Source of the DNA: Streptomyces sp. RFCAC02 | GTDB taxonomy: Bacteria > Actinomycetota > Actinomycetes > Streptomycetales > Streptomycetaceae | DNA: 64,000 nt | Direction: 5' to 3' | Assembly (NCBI RefSeq): GCF_004193175.1 | Contig: NZ_SAUH01000001.1 | Coordinates: 2,087,501-2,151,500 of the forward strand | Part shown: positions 1 to 7,797 of the stretch, piece after piece | How the letters are laid out: every line of letters begins with the position of its first letter | Position numbering within the stretch: the stretch's first letter is position 1 | The notes under the pieces: model-generated | Seen by the model: the letters and a program-made list of their open reading frames with translations, nothing else | The model's database searches: none | Told to the model about the DNA's origin: nothing | Program-made: the position numbers and the translations under genes

Positions 1-76
1 GATCTACGAGATCAACCGGCAGCGGGTGAACATCACCGTGGTCGAAGTGGCGCACCGTCGCGACGCCTACCGCTGA
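1..76 (+). CDS. C-terminal end of a RelE/ParE-like toxin (5' truncated by window edge)
   Basis: Only the last 24 codons are present. The frame opens before base 1 and ends at the TGA at 74-76. The visible tail reads INRQRVNITVVEVAHRRDAY, followed by a final Arg. It contains the strand-turn pattern (VTVVxVxHRxxAYR) that closes many RelE/ParE-family mRNA interferase or gyrase-inhibitor toxins. The antitoxin would have to lie upstream, outside the window. The identification rests on a short stretch and is tentative. The tail of another small beta-rich protein cannot be excluded. Confidence 0.45.
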   Translation, partial: IYEINRQRVNITVVEVAHRRDAYR

Positions 77-193
77 CAGCGCACTCCGCCCCCAGGGGCC
101 TCCATCAGTTGATCCGCCCGTTTCGGACCCCCGAGGGCTGGTTACTCGCCGGGCGCATGGCCCGAAGAGCACCTGAGTCCCTGGAGGTCTGAC

Positions 194-607
194 ATGTCGC
201 GGTACTCGCCCACGCGGGACCCGTCGGTCGGCGAGTTGCTGTCCGACGTCACGTCCGACGTCGAGACGCTGTTCCGTCAGGAAACGGCGCTGGCCAAGGC
301 CGAGATCCGCGAGGAGGCCACCAAGGCCGGCACGTCCGCCGGCATGTTCGGCGGCGCCGGTTTCGCGGGCTACCTGGTGGTGGTCTTCGTCTCGCTGGCC
401 GGCATGTTCGCCCTCGCCCATGTCATGGACGAGGTGTGGGCGGCGCTGATCGTGGCGGCGTTCTGGGCCGTGGTCGGCCTCGTGCTGTTCACGAAGGGCC
501 GGGCGCGCATGCGCAGCTTCTCCCCGGCTCCGACGAAGACCGTCGACACACTGAAGGAGGACGCGCAATGGGCACGTCATCCCACCGGTCGGACTCCGAC
601 CGGCTGA
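194..607 (+). CDS. Phage holin family / DUF1469-type membrane protein
   Basis: This is a 137-residue protein. An N-terminal amphipathic helical region (about residues 10-50, rich in Glu, Lys and Ala) is followed by two hydrophobic segments at about 57-80 and 88-102. A short cationic tail ends it. The layout matches the actinobacterial holin-superfamily III (DUF1469) proteins, which are chromosomal membrane proteins of unknown role and usually not phage-borne. An RBS-like GGAGG at 182-186 precedes the ATG. The 3' end overlaps the downstream DUF3618 gene by 40 bases in another frame, so the two are probably translated from one transcript. The function is not established; no lytic partner is nearby. 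Confidence 0.75.
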   Translation: MSRYSPTRDPSVGELLSDVTSDVETLFRQETALAKAEIREEATKAGTSAGMFGGAGFAGYLVVVFVSLAGMFALAHVMDEVWAALIVAAFWAVVGLVLFTKGRARMRSFSPAPTKTVDTLKEDAQWARHPTGRTPTG

Positions 608-759
608 AGGCCGAGATCACGGCCACCCGGGAACGGCTCGGCCGTGACCTCGGCAGGCTCGCCGACAAGGTGAACCCCGCCTCCGTCGCCCGCCGGCGCG
701 GTGACCGCGTACGGGGCTCCGCGGGCCGCCTGGTCCAGCGGGTCACCCGCCGCGCCTGA
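568..759 (+). CDS. Small DUF3618 domain protein
   Basis: This 63-residue protein starts at an ATG preceded by GGAGG at 556-560, inside the 3' end of the holin-family gene. It begins with a polar stretch and then shows the DUF3618 signature (LKAEITATRERLGRDLGRLA, then DKVNP), a predicted long amphipathic helix. A strongly basic C-terminus follows. In Streptomyces this family commonly sits beside a DUF1469 holin-like gene, and the two may act together at the membrane. No transmembrane helix is visible in this short version. The role is unknown. Confidence 0.75.
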   Translation: MGTSSHRSDSDRLKAEITATRERLGRDLGRLADKVNPASVARRRGDRVRGSAGRLVQRVTRRA

Positions 760-776
760 GCCACCCCGGCGTCCCC

Positions 777-803
777 GGCCGGCCGGCTTCCCGCCGGCCG
801 GCC
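777..803. terminator. GC-rich hairpin after the holin/DUF3618 pair
   Basis: A perfect 10-bp inverted repeat (GGCCGGCCGG at 777-786, complement at 794-803) has a 7-base loop and lies 18 bases after the DUF3618 stop. There is no T-tract. GC-rich hairpins of this kind are common presumed terminators in Streptomyces. Confidence 0.4.
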
Positions 804-830
804 GCCGCACTCCCGCCCCACGGGGGCCGC

Positions 831-2036
831 ATGGCCGCGCACCACCCCTGGCACCGCCCGATGGCGGCCCGCGACACGGCCGAGGAGAACCGGACCTCCA
901 CACCGCTGGAGCTGTTCTTCGACCTCTGCTTCGTCGTCGCCGTCGCCCAGGTGTCCACCGAACTGCACCACTTCCTCGCCGACGACCACCTCACCACCGC
1001 CCTCACCGGTTTCCTGACCTGCTTCTTCGCGATCTGGTGGGCCTGGATGGGGTTCACCTGGTTCGCCTCCGCCTACGACACGGACGACGTGCCGTACCGG
1101 CTGGCCGCGCTCGTGACGATCACCGGCGCGCTCATCCTGGCGGCGGGCGTACGGCGGGCGTACGGGGACGGCGACTTCGCGGGAATCGTCGTCGGCTACA
1201 CGGTCATGCGGCTGGCCGCCATCTCGCTGTGGCTGCGGGCCGCCCACGGCGACGCGGCGGGACGCTCGACGGCCCTCCGGTTCGCGGGCGGCCTCGTCGT
1301 CGTGCAGGCCCTGTGGGCGGTCTGGCTGATCGTGCCGGCCGACGCGCAACTGCCCGTCTTCCCCCTGCTCGCCGCCCTCGACCTGAGCGTCCCCCTGCTG
1401 AGTGAACGCCGCAGCCACACACCGTGGCACGCGGAGCACATCGCCGAACGCTACGGGCTGTTCACCATGATCGTGCTCGGCGAATCCATCCTGTCCGCCA
1501 CTACGGCCGTCCGCAGGGCCATCGACGCTGAGGAGGCCACCGGTGACCTCTACGTCCTGGCGGGCGGCGGCCTGCTGACCGTCTTCTCCATGTGGTGGCT
1601 CTACTTCGCCAAACCCGCCGCCCGGATCCTGACCTCCACCCGCACGGGCTTCATCTGGGGGTACGGCCACTACCTGATCTTCGGTGCGGCCGCAGCCGTG
1701 GGAGCCGGACTGGCCGTCAACGTGGACCACGTGACCCACCACGCCCACATACCCAACACAACCGCTGCGGCGACCCTCACGGTGCCCGTCGCCATCTACC
1801 TGGTCACGCTGTGGGCGCTGCACTTGCGCCCGCACCATGTCGCGCAGGGGTTGGGCGTGGGCGCGCGCTTCCCCGTGGCCGCGCTGCTCGTACTCGCCGG
1901 TACGTTCACCGCGATGCCGGTCCTCGTCACCGGAGCGGTGACGGCGGCGCTCGCGGCCGCCGGGATCGTCACCGCGCACCGGGCCACGGCCCGTGAAAGG
2001 GGAGGTCACAGCTCGGCGACGCCCCCGCCGGAATGA
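831..2036 (+). CDS. Low temperature requirement protein A (LtrA) family membrane protein
   Basis: This 401-residue polytopic membrane protein carries the LtrA signature near the N-terminus (STPLELFFDLCFVVAVAQ, about residues 23-40). A second conserved segment (AERYGLFTMIVLGESIL, about 204-220) follows. About ten hydrophobic helices are spread over the whole length. LtrA was named for a Listeria mutant unable to grow in the cold; the biochemical function remains unknown. The start at 831 is used because it keeps the N-terminal HPWHRPM segment. An internal ATG at 861 is an alternative. The gene follows the hairpin at 777-803 and is separated by 24 bases from the next gene, which may be cotranscribed. 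Confidence 0.85.
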   Translation: MAAHHPWHRPMAARDTAEENRTSTPLELFFDLCFVVAVAQVSTELHHFLADDHLTTALTGFLTCFFAIWWAWMGFTWFASAYDTDDVPYRLAALVTITGALILAAGVRRAYGDGDFAGIVVGYTVMRLAAISLWLRAAHGDAAGRSTALRFAGGLVVVQALWAVWLIVPADAQLPVFPLLAALDLSVPLLSERRSHTPWHAEHIAERYGLFTMIVLGESILSATTAVRRAIDAEEATGDLYVLAGGGLLTVFSMWWLYFAKPAARILTSTRTGFIWGYGHYLIFGAAAAVGAGLAVNVDHVTHHAHIPNTTAAATLTVPVAIYLVTLWALHLRPHHVAQGLGVGARFPVAALLVLAGTFTAMPVLVTGAVTAALAAAGIVTAHRATARERGGHSSATPPPE

Positions 2037-2060
2037 CGATCCCCGGGCGATACTGACCGT

Positions 2061-2849
2061 ATGCCGACCACGCCCGTACCCACTCGTTCGGAATTGATCG
2101 AACACCTGGTTCTGACACGGATCGCGGGCGACGTCGCCACCCCCCGGGAGAACAACCTCTCCCACTACCGCGAACTCGCCAACGGCAACGCCTACTTCTG
2201 GCTCGGCCTCGAACTCGGCGACCGCTGGACCGACGAGCAGGACGTCCTCGCCGTCATGGCCGAGCGCTGCGGCGTCAACGAGGACCCCGAGCACCGCCAC
2301 GGGCAGGACACCATCGACCCGGCCCTCACCGTGGACGCCCTGGACCGCACGGCCGCGCTCCTGCGCAAGGCGGCCGACGAGCGCCGCCGCGTCCTCGTCG
2401 CCACGGGCCACCCCGGCGGCCTGCTCGGCGTGCACGCCGCCACCGCCGCCGCGCTGGAGGCCGCCGGCTGCGACATGGTGGGCGTGCCCCTCGGGCTCAC
2501 GGCCGACGAGGGCGTCGTCGCGCAGCTCGCCGGCGTGGCGATGTACGAGCGGGGCGCGTCGCTGTGGCACACGCACTCGCCGCGCCCGATGGCGGAGATC
2601 CTGACGGCCCTCCCGCTGGAGGGCGAGGAGCTGCCCGACCTCGTGATCGCCGACCACGGCTGGGCCGGCTGCGCGGCCCAGGCGGGCATCGAGACGATCG
2701 GCTACGCCGACTCCAACGACCCCGCTCTCTTCCTGGGCGAGGCCGAGGGCACCCTCACCCTCTGCGTCCCCCTGGACGACCACGTGGCGAACCCGCGCTT
2801 CTACGAACCGATGACGGCCTACCTCCTCCACGCAGCCGGCCTGACCTGA
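2061..2849 (+). CDS. Phosphatase-like protein of the Streptomyces DUF family annotated as phosphatase
   Basis: This 262-residue soluble protein has conserved blocks GDVATPRENNLSHY near the N-terminus, ATGHPGGLLGVH in the middle and IADHGWAGCAAQAGI toward the C-terminus. I recognise these from a well-conserved actinobacterial family that databases label simply phosphatase (histidinol-phosphatase-like). The acidic/His-rich loops (ATGHPGG and ADHGWAG) would be the likely active site, but no classical phosphatase signature is evident, so the activity is an annotation by similarity. The gene starts 24 bases after the LtrA stop and could share its transcript. Confidence 0.7.
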   Translation: MPTTPVPTRSELIEHLVLTRIAGDVATPRENNLSHYRELANGNAYFWLGLELGDRWTDEQDVLAVMAERCGVNEDPEHRHGQDTIDPALTVDALDRTAALLRKAADERRRVLVATGHPGGLLGVHAATAAALEAAGCDMVGVPLGLTADEGVVAQLAGVAMYERGASLWHTHSPRPMAEILTALPLEGEELPDLVIADHGWAGCAAQAGIETIGYADSNDPALFLGEAEGTLTLCVPLDDHVANPRFYEPMTAYLLHAAGLT

Positions 2850-2912
2850 GCCGCCCAACGACGGGCATCCGCCAGCTTCCGATTCCGATGCGCACCACAT
2901 CCCACTACCGGG

Positions 2913-2942
2913 CTGACACGTATCGACATGATCACATAGAGT
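2913..2942 (+). promoter_or_regulatory. Candidate promoter of the nucleotidyltransferase cassette
   Basis: CTGACA at 2913-2918 and TAGAGT at 2937-2942 are separated by 18 bases in a locally AT-richer gap. Initiation from about 2949 would place the GTG at 2941 outside the transcript, which supports translation from the ATG at 2974. The assignment is by eye only. Confidence 0.4.
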
Positions 2943-2973
2943 GCTGGCGTCACCCGGATGCCCCTGGAGCCAC

Positions 2974-3513
2974 ATGCCCCCCGCCCCGCCCTTCGATCCG
3001 GTCACACAGTGCCCGCCGCCCGGCCGTTTCCCCATGACCTGGGATGAGGCCGAAGGTGCTTTCGTCCGGGCAGACATCTATCGGGGCTCGGCCACGCGGC
3101 CGGGTCTCTGGCATGAGTTGTGCACACACCGGGCATTGATCGAGTGTGTGTTCGGTTCAGTGAGCCGCATCTGGCTGGCTGGCAGTTTCGTGAGCGGGAA
3201 GCATGACCCCGGCGACATCGACCTGACCTACCTGATCGCCCCGGAAGCGTACGGAGCGGTCACTGAACCGGACGATCTCGCGGACCTGGCCAATCTCGGC
3301 GATCGGGAGTGGTGCGTGAAGCACGGCATGCGCATCGATGCCTACATACTGCGCCTGCCCGCGACCAAGGAGTTCCAGGACCTCGGAGTGCTCGGGGCCA
3401 TGGCCCCGCAGGACAGTGAAGTATTCGAAGCGCTCGGCCTCTACGATGAGATCTGGCAGAGACATCGCGACAGCCCGAGTCGGCGCAGAGGCTACGTGGA
3501 GGTGGCGCTATGA
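2974..3513 (+). CDS. Nucleotidyltransferase-fold protein (DUF6932-like), first gene of a two-gene cassette
   Basis: This 179-residue protein has a complete pol-beta/MNT nucleotidyltransferase motif. It shows Gly70-Ser71, then Asp81-x-Asp83 (AGSFVSGKHDPGDIDL), and a third acidic residue at Asp122 in the strand RIDAYIL. All three metal-binding carboxylates are therefore present, so catalysis (NMP or tRNA-end transfer) is plausible. The N-terminal 20 residues are Pro-rich. I chose the ATG at 2974 because GGAG lies just upstream and the candidate promoter excludes the GTG at 2941. The stop overlaps the next start by 4 bases (ATGA), so the two genes are translationally coupled. The family is known from toxin-antitoxin and defence contexts; this pairing is uncharacterised to my knowledge. 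Confidence 0.75.
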   Translation: MPPAPPFDPVTQCPPPGRFPMTWDEAEGAFVRADIYRGSATRPGLWHELCTHRALIECVFGSVSRIWLAGSFVSGKHDPGDIDLTYLIAPEAYGAVTEPDDLADLANLGDREWCVKHGMRIDAYILRLPATKEFQDLGVLGAMAPQDSEVFEALGLYDEIWQRHRDSPSRRRGYVEVAL

Positions 3514-4490
3514 GCTCCCCCCACGAACTGCCCGACATCACGGACCCGCAAGCCATGCGTTCCTGGCTCGCGGCGCGGCGGGCCAATCCGACGGGCGGGC
3601 CTGCTCCCCGGTCCCTGTCCGAGCTCAGGTCGGCACAGCTGCGCAAACTGGCACGCTCGCTCTCCGGGGGATCAGCGGAGCATGCCCCGGGCCACCCCGT
3701 GCTGCGTTTCTCTCTCGACGGCGAAGGCGTCCGTGCCCATCAGGTGGAGTCCGCTCTGCTGGGGGACTGGCTGCGCGCACTGCAGAACGCCGTCCAGTCG
3801 ATCGCGTACGCCTTGGACGAGCTGCGTCCGACTCGTGAGTTCGGCCCCATCCCGAAGGAGATCCAGAGAAAGACCCGGCTGTTCTCCGGCGCGGTGTTCG
3901 CCTCCTCCTACGGCATGGTCCTGGCGAGTGGCCCGGAACAGGGCCAGGCCGAGATCCCCGGCGTGGACGGCGACACGGTCCTCGACCGGGCCATGCACAG
4001 AATCCTTGATGTGGCCGACCGCGCGAGCATCGGGGACGGCGCGGAAGACGCGGTACTTGAATCCGCTCTGCCCCTGGGCCGCCGTGCGATGAAGCATCTG
4101 TCCGAACTGTCCGACGTGCTCGCCTCCCACGGCACGAACGCCACGCTCAACTGGGAGACCGGCGCGAGTTCACGCAGGTCCACCTTCACTTCGCGCAGCG
4201 CCGAACGTTGTCGGACGGTCCTCAGCAGCGCGCATATGGAAGACGCCACCGATCGCCTGACCGGTACCGTCGTGGGCGGAAGCAAGCTGCGCGGTTCCAT
4301 CGAGATCGAAGCGGAGGGATCGGTCATCGTCATCCGTGCACCCAAGCACGAGGTGACCTCCCTGCTCGCCGCACACGCGGAACGGCGCGTGACAGCCGAC
4401 GTACACGTCCTCACCGCTCGTTCGGCAGGTGGGCGGGAGCATCGCAGCTATCTCCTGCTGGACCTCTCCCCCCACGACTCCGCCGGGTAG
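3510..4490 (+). CDS. Unknown protein translationally coupled to the nucleotidyltransferase
   Basis: This 326-residue protein is not one I can assign. Three parts are visible. An N-terminal charged helical segment spans residues 10-55. A central mixed helical domain at about 60-200 includes LLGDWLRALQNAVQSIAYAL and KTRLFSGAVFASSYGMVL. A C-terminal beta-rich region at about 240-320 (LTGTVVGGSKLRGSIEIEAE, then YLLLDLSP) resembles a small barrel. It has no transmembrane helix or signal peptide. Its 4-base overlap with the NTase argues for stoichiometric partnership as antitoxin, sensor or specificity subunit. No HEPN R-x4-6-H motif was obvious. Codon use looks ordinary for the host. It is not a recognised enzyme. 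Confidence 0.7.
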   Translation: MSSPHELPDITDPQAMRSWLAARRANPTGGPAPRSLSELRSAQLRKLARSLSGGSAEHAPGHPVLRFSLDGEGVRAHQVESALLGDWLRALQNAVQSIAYALDELRPTREFGPIPKEIQRKTRLFSGAVFASSYGMVLASGPEQGQAEIPGVDGDTVLDRAMHRILDVADRASIGDGAEDAVLESALPLGRRAMKHLSELSDVLASHGTNATLNWETGASSRRSTFTSRSAERCRTVLSSAHMEDATDRLTGTVVGGSKLRGSIEIEAEGSVIVIRAPKHEVTSLLAAHAERRVTADVHVLTARSAGGREHRSYLLLDLSPHDSAG

Positions 4491-4513
4491 GAACGCGAGG
4501 CGCGCGCCCCGGC

Positions 4514-4543
4514 GGAGGCGGCCGACGGGCCGGCTCCGCCTCC
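4514..4543. terminator. Hairpin between convergent genes
   Basis: GGAGGCGG at 4514-4521 pairs with CCGCCTCC at 4536-4543 over a 14-base loop. It lies between the stop of the NTase partner (4490) and the stop of the leftward thioesterase (4559), so it could serve both strands. There is no T-tract. Confidence 0.35.
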
Positions 4544-4558
4544 GGCCCGCCGGCGGGG

Positions 4559-5449
4559 TCAGCCCAGGGAGCGTGGGACCCGCATCAGGCCCTCCTGCAT
4601 CACGGACACGGCGAGCCGTCCGTCGCGGGTGAAGATCCGGCCGTGGGCCAGGCCGCGGCCGCCCTGTGACGTCGGCGAGTCCGTGTCGTACAGCAGCCAC
4701 TCGTCCGCGCGGAACGGGCGGTGGAACCACATCGCGTGGTCCAGGCTCGCCCCCACGATGTCCCCGGTCATCCAGCCGCCCCGGCCGTGGGCGAGCAGGA
4801 CGGAGTCCAGCAGGTTCATGTCCGACACGTAGGTGCCGAGGACCAGGTGCGTGACGGGGGTGTCGTGCTCGGCGGGCAGCTTCCCGTCGAGGCGGAACCA
4901 CACCTGTGACCGCGCCTCCCTGGGCGTGCCCGGCGTCGCGAACGGCGGGTCGGCGACGTACCGCAGGTCGATCGCCTTGCGGGCCTCCAGCAGCAGGTCC
5001 ACGACGCCCGGGTCCCAGAACCGGTCGGCGTAGCGGGGCAGCAGTTCCTCGGCCGTCGGCAGCCCCTCCGGGTCCGGCGCCTCGGGCATCTCCACCTGGT
5101 GGTCGAGGCCGTCCTCGGCCTGCTGGAACGACGCGGACAGGTGGAAGATCGCCTGCCCGTGCTGCACGGCCACGACCCGGCGCGTCGTGAACGAGCGGCC
5201 GTCGCGGATGCGGTCCACGGTGTAGACGATGGGCGCGCCCGGGTCGCCCGGCCGCAGGAAGTACGAGTGCAGGGAGTGCGGGAGCCGCTCCTCGGGGACG
5301 GTGCGGCAGGCCGCGACGAGGGACTGCGCGGCGACCTGCCCGCCGAAGACCCGGGGGATCACGGACGCGTGGCTCGCGCCCCGGAAGATGTCGACCTCGA
5401 TGCGTTCGAGATCGAGCAGGTCGAGAAGGTACTGGAGAGTAGCGTCCAT
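4559..5449 (-). CDS. tesB: Acyl-CoA thioesterase II
   Basis: This 296-residue cytoplasmic double-hotdog thioesterase hydrolyses acyl-CoA to free acid and CoA. The first hotdog carries the FGGQVAAQSLVAA helix and HSLHSYFLRPGD. The second carries ASLDHAMWFHRPFRADEWLL and the C-terminal SQGGRGLAHGRIF. The Asp, Ser/Thr and Gln positions expected for TesB fall in SLDHAMW, TDSPTSQ and QEG respectively. The start at 5449 (MDATLQYLL) matches the usual family N-terminus; an upstream in-frame extension to 5512 would run into the tRNA terminator stem and is not used. It lies downstream of the fMet tRNA on the same strand, but the terminator hairpin between them suggests independent transcription. Confidence 0.9.
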   Translation of the reverse strand: MDATLQYLLDLLDLERIEVDIFRGASHASVIPRVFGGQVAAQSLVAACRTVPEERLPHSLHSYFLRPGDPGAPIVYTVDRIRDGRSFTTRRVVAVQHGQAIFHLSASFQQAEDGLDHQVEMPEAPDPEGLPTAEELLPRYADRFWDPGVVDLLLEARKAIDLRYVADPPFATPGTPREARSQVWFRLDGKLPAEHDTPVTHLVLGTYVSDMNLLDSVLLAHGRGGWMTGDIVGASLDHAMWFHRPFRADEWLLYDTDSPTSQGGRGLAHGRIFTRDGRLAVSVMQEGLMRVPRSLG

Positions 5450-5510
5450 GGGATGATTCTGCCCTCCCCGGACGAACCGCCGCACCGGCGGCCCCCTGGA
5501 CACGGGCAGC

Positions 5511-5549
5511 ACGAAGGCCCTGATCCGGAAACCGGATCAGGGCCTTCGT
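5511..5549 (-). terminator. Strong hairpin downstream of the initiator tRNA
   Basis: This is a perfect 18-bp stem (5511-5528 with 5532-5549) closed by a 3-base AAA loop. It starts 8 bases beyond the 3' end of the leftward tRNA. The position and symmetry fit an intrinsic terminator for the tRNA transcript. Confidence 0.75.
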
Positions 5550-5556
5550 CTTCGAG

Positions 5557-5630
5557 TAGCGGGGACAGGATTTGAACCTGCGACCTCTGGGTTATGAGCC
5601 CAGCGAGCTACCGAGCTGCTCCACCCCGCG
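5557..5630 (-). tRNA. Initiator tRNA-fMet (anticodon CAU)
   Basis: The 74-base gene (CCA not encoded) folds into a standard cloverleaf on the minus strand. The anticodon loop CUCAUAA sits on a CUGGG/CCCAG stem. The three consecutive G:C pairs in the anticodon stem are the initiator hallmark. The first base of the acceptor stem (C1) is unpaired, facing U72, the second initiator feature that blocks elongator use. The TpsiC arm GCAGGTTCAAATCCTGT is canonical. A perfect hairpin terminator follows immediately. Confidence 0.95.
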
Positions 5631-5689
5631 TCGTTGTGTCTCAACCATAGCCCGCGCCTCGCCGTCGGTGCAAATCGGGTCGGCGGCCC

Positions 5690-6112
5690 TCACGCCTCCG
5701 CGGCGCACGACGGGCAGCGGCCGTAGTACGTGACGGTGACGTCGGAGACGGTGAAGCCGAATCGTTCCCCCTCGGGGAGGGACGCCATCGGGTCACTCGT
5801 GAGGTGGACGTCACGCATGGTGCCGCAGGCCGAGCACACGAGGTGCTGGTGGGGCTGGTGGGCGTTGGGGTCGTACCGCTTGGCGCGGCCGCCCTCGGTC
5901 GTGACCTCGATGATCTCGCCGAGCGCCACCAGCTCGCCGAGCGTGTTGTAGACGGACGCCCGGGAGATCTCCGGGAGCCGCCGGACGGCCCGCGCGTGGA
6001 CCTCGTCCGCCGTGAAATGGATGTGCTCGCCGTCCAGCACCTCGGCGATGACCCGCCGCTGGGCGGTCAGCCGCCAGCCGCGTTCCCGCAGTCGCTCAAG
6101 GAGGTCACTCAT
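5690..6112 (-). CDS. catR: Fur-family peroxide-responsive repressor CatR
   Basis: This 140-residue PerR-like regulator has an N-terminal winged helix (RLTAQRRVIAEVL, then ISRASVYNTLGELVALG). The dimerisation and metal region contains HQHLVCSACG and a second CPSC pair near the C-terminus; the four Cys would bind structural Zn. The His-rich AHQPHQH segment fits the regulatory metal site. It is divergently arranged with catalase catA, as in S. coelicolor, where CatR represses catA and itself and is inactivated by H2O2. The start at 6112 is chosen because a -10 element, TAGGGT, lies 7 bases upstream, implying a leaderless mRNA. The in-frame extension to 6148 would include the promoter. Confidence 0.9.
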   Translation of the reverse strand: MSDLLERLRERGWRLTAQRRVIAEVLDGEHIHFTADEVHARAVRRLPEISRASVYNTLGELVALGEIIEVTTEGGRAKRYDPNAHQPHQHLVCSACGTMRDVHLTSDPMASLPEGERFGFTVSDVTVTYYGRCPSCAAEA

Positions 6113-6119
6113 GTCGTCC

Positions 6120-6148
6120 ACCCTAGCCGTGACGTCCGGTTTGCCCAA
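6120..6148 (-). promoter_or_regulatory. catR promoter, probably giving a leaderless mRNA
   Basis: On the minus strand TTGGGC (6148-6143) and TAGGGT (6125-6120) are separated by 17 bases. TAGGGT ends 7 bases before the catR ATG, so the transcript should begin at or next to the start codon, with no room for a ribosome binding site. Confidence 0.6.
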
Positions 6149-6175
6149 TGACCCGGTACGATTCCAGCAGTCGTC

Positions 6176-6203
6176 TTGACTTAGATATTGTCCAATATAG
6201 GAT
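6176..6203 (+). promoter_or_regulatory. catA promoter overlapped by candidate CatR operator
   Basis: TTGACT (6176-6181) and TAGGAT (6198-6203) have a 16-base spacer, which is a near-consensus vegetative promoter. The spacer contains a perfect 6-2-6 palindrome, ATATTG-TC-CAATAT, at 6185-6198, the only strongly AT-rich dyad in the region. It has the AT-rich dyad character of PerR-type boxes, so it is the likely CatR binding site. A repressor bound there would cover the space between the -35 and -10. Confidence 0.65.
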
Positions 6204-6285
6204 CGGTTTCACGCGACGGCCACCCGCGATGGTCCGGCCGGCCGGCGCACGAGACCTGTAAGAGCTTGAAGGGCGTGACAGGTAA

Positions 6286-7749
6286 ATGACCGACCAGATC
6301 GCAGCGGGCCCGCTCACCACCGAGTCGGGTGCCCCCGTCGCGGACAACCAGCAGAGCCAGACCGCAGGACCGGGCGGCCCGGTGCTGATCCAGGACCAGC
6401 TCCTGATCGAGAAGCTCGCCCGCTTCAACCGGGAGCGCATCCCGGAGCGCGTCGTGCACGCGCGGGGCGCCGGCGCGTACGGCACCTTCACCGTCACCGC
6501 CGACGTCACGCCGTACACGCGGGCGAAGTTCCTCTCGGCGGTCGGCAAGGAGACCGAGGTCTTCCTGCGCTTCTCCACGGTCGCGGGCAACCTCGGCGCC
6601 GCCGACGCGGTGCGCGACCCGCGCGGCTTCGCGCTGAAGTTCTACACCGAGGAGGGCAACTACGACCTCGTCGGCAACAACACGCCCGTCTTCTTCATCC
6701 GTGACGCCATCAAGTTCCCGGACTTCATCCACACCCAGAAGCGCGACCCGTACACGGGCTCGCAGGAGGCGGACAACGTCTGGGACTTCTGGAGCCTGTC
6801 GCCGGAGTCGGTGCACCAGGTGACGTGGCTGTTCGGTGACCGCGGCATCCCCGCGACCTACCGCCACATGGACGGCTTCGGCTCCCACACCTTCCAGTGG
6901 ACGAACGAGGCCGGCGAGGCGTTCTGGGTCAAGTACCACTTCAAGACGGACCAGGGCATCAAGAACCTGCCGGCCGACCAGGCCGAGGTCCTGGCGGGCA
7001 AGGACCCCGACAGCCACCAGCGCGACCTGCGCGAGGCCATCGAGCGCGGCGAGTTCCCGAGCTGGACGGTGCAGGTCCAGATCATGCCGGCGGCGGACGC
7101 GGCCACGTACCGGTTCAACCCGTTCGACCTCACCAAGGTGTGGCCGCACGCGGACTACCCGCCGATCACCATCGGCAAGCTGGAGCTGAACCGCAACCCG
7201 GAGAACGTCTTCGCCGAGGTCGAGCAGTCGATCTTCTCCCCGCACCACTTCGTGCCGGGCATCGGCCCCTCGCCCGACAAGATGCTCCAGGGCCGCCTCT
7301 TCGCGTACGGCGACGCCCACCGCTACCGCGTCGGCATCAACGCCGACCACCTGCCGGTGAACCGCCCGCACGCCACCGAGGCCCGCACCCACGGCCGTGA
7401 CGGCTTCATGTACGACGGCCGGCACGGCGGCGCGAAGAACTACGAGCCCAACAGCTTCGGCGGCCCGGTGCAGACCGACCGCCCGCTGTGGGAGTCCGTC
7501 CCCGTCCAGGGCGGCACGGGCGACCACCCGACGCCGCTGCACGCCGAGGACAACGACTTCGTCCAGGCGGGCAACCTGTACCGCCTCATGACGGAGGACG
7601 AGAAGGAGCGTCTGATCGCGAACCTGGCCGGCAGCATCGCCCAGGTCTCCCGTGAGGACATCGCCGAGCGGGCCATCGAGAACTTCCGCAAGGCGGACGA
7701 GGACTACGGCAAGCGGCTCCAGGTCGCGGTCCAGGCCCTCCGCGGCTGA
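6286..7749 (+). CDS. catA: Monofunctional haem catalase
   Basis: This 487-residue clade 3 (small-subunit) catalase converts H2O2 to water and O2 in the cytoplasm. The distal catalytic His58 lies in [13 protein letters not shown]. The catalytic Asn region is [13 protein letters not shown]. The proximal haem ligand is Tyr341 in [14 protein letters not shown]. The length is normal for the family and the reading frame is intact. It is transcribed divergently from catR with a 5' leader of about 75 bases and should be induced by peroxide through CatR release. A strong hairpin follows the stop. Orthologous to S. coelicolor CatA (vegetative catalase). Confidence 0.95.
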   Translation: MTDQIAAGPLTTESGAPVADNQQSQTAGPGGPVLIQDQLLIEKLARFNRERIPERVVHARGAGAYGTFTVTADVTPYTRAKFLSAVGKETEVFLRFSTVAGNLGAADAVRDPRGFALKFYTEEGNYDLVGNNTPVFFIRDAIKFPDFIHTQKRDPYTGSQEADNVWDFWSLSPESVHQVTWLFGDRGIPATYRHMDGFGSHTFQWTNEAGEAFWVKYHFKTDQGIKNLPADQAEVLAGKDPDSHQRDLREAIERGEFPSWTVQVQIMPAADAATYRFNPFDLTKVWPHADYPPITIGKLELNRNPENVFAEVEQSIFSPHHFVPGIGPSPDKMLQGRLFAYGDAHRYRVGINADHLPVNRPHATEARTHGRDGFMYDGRHGGAKNYEPNSFGGPVQTDRPLWESVPVQGGTGDHPTPLHAEDNDFVQAGNLYRLMTEDEKERLIANLAGSIAQVSREDIAERAIENFRKADEDYGKRLQVAVQALRG

Positions 7750-7797
7750 GCCCACGCCCACCCCGGCGGGGGCCGCCGAGCGCGGCTTGCCGTAAAG

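Noticed and set aside
194-607. Prophage lysis holin
   Set aside because: No endolysin or structural phage genes are present; DUF1469 proteins are ordinary chromosomal membrane proteins in this group.
2941-2973. GTG at 2941 as the start of the nucleotidyltransferase
   Set aside because: It overlaps the candidate -10 and gives an unconserved extension; ATG 2974 has a ribosome binding site.
489-3077. Long antisense open frame opposite the DUF3618, LtrA and phosphatase genes
   Set aside because: In DNA this GC-rich the antisense frame stays open by codon bias. It has no domain, no good start and is overlapped by well-supported plus-strand genes.
5500-5700. Integration site of a mobile element at the tRNAs
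   Set aside because: Neither tRNA has a direct-repeat copy, integrase or atypical sequence nearby.
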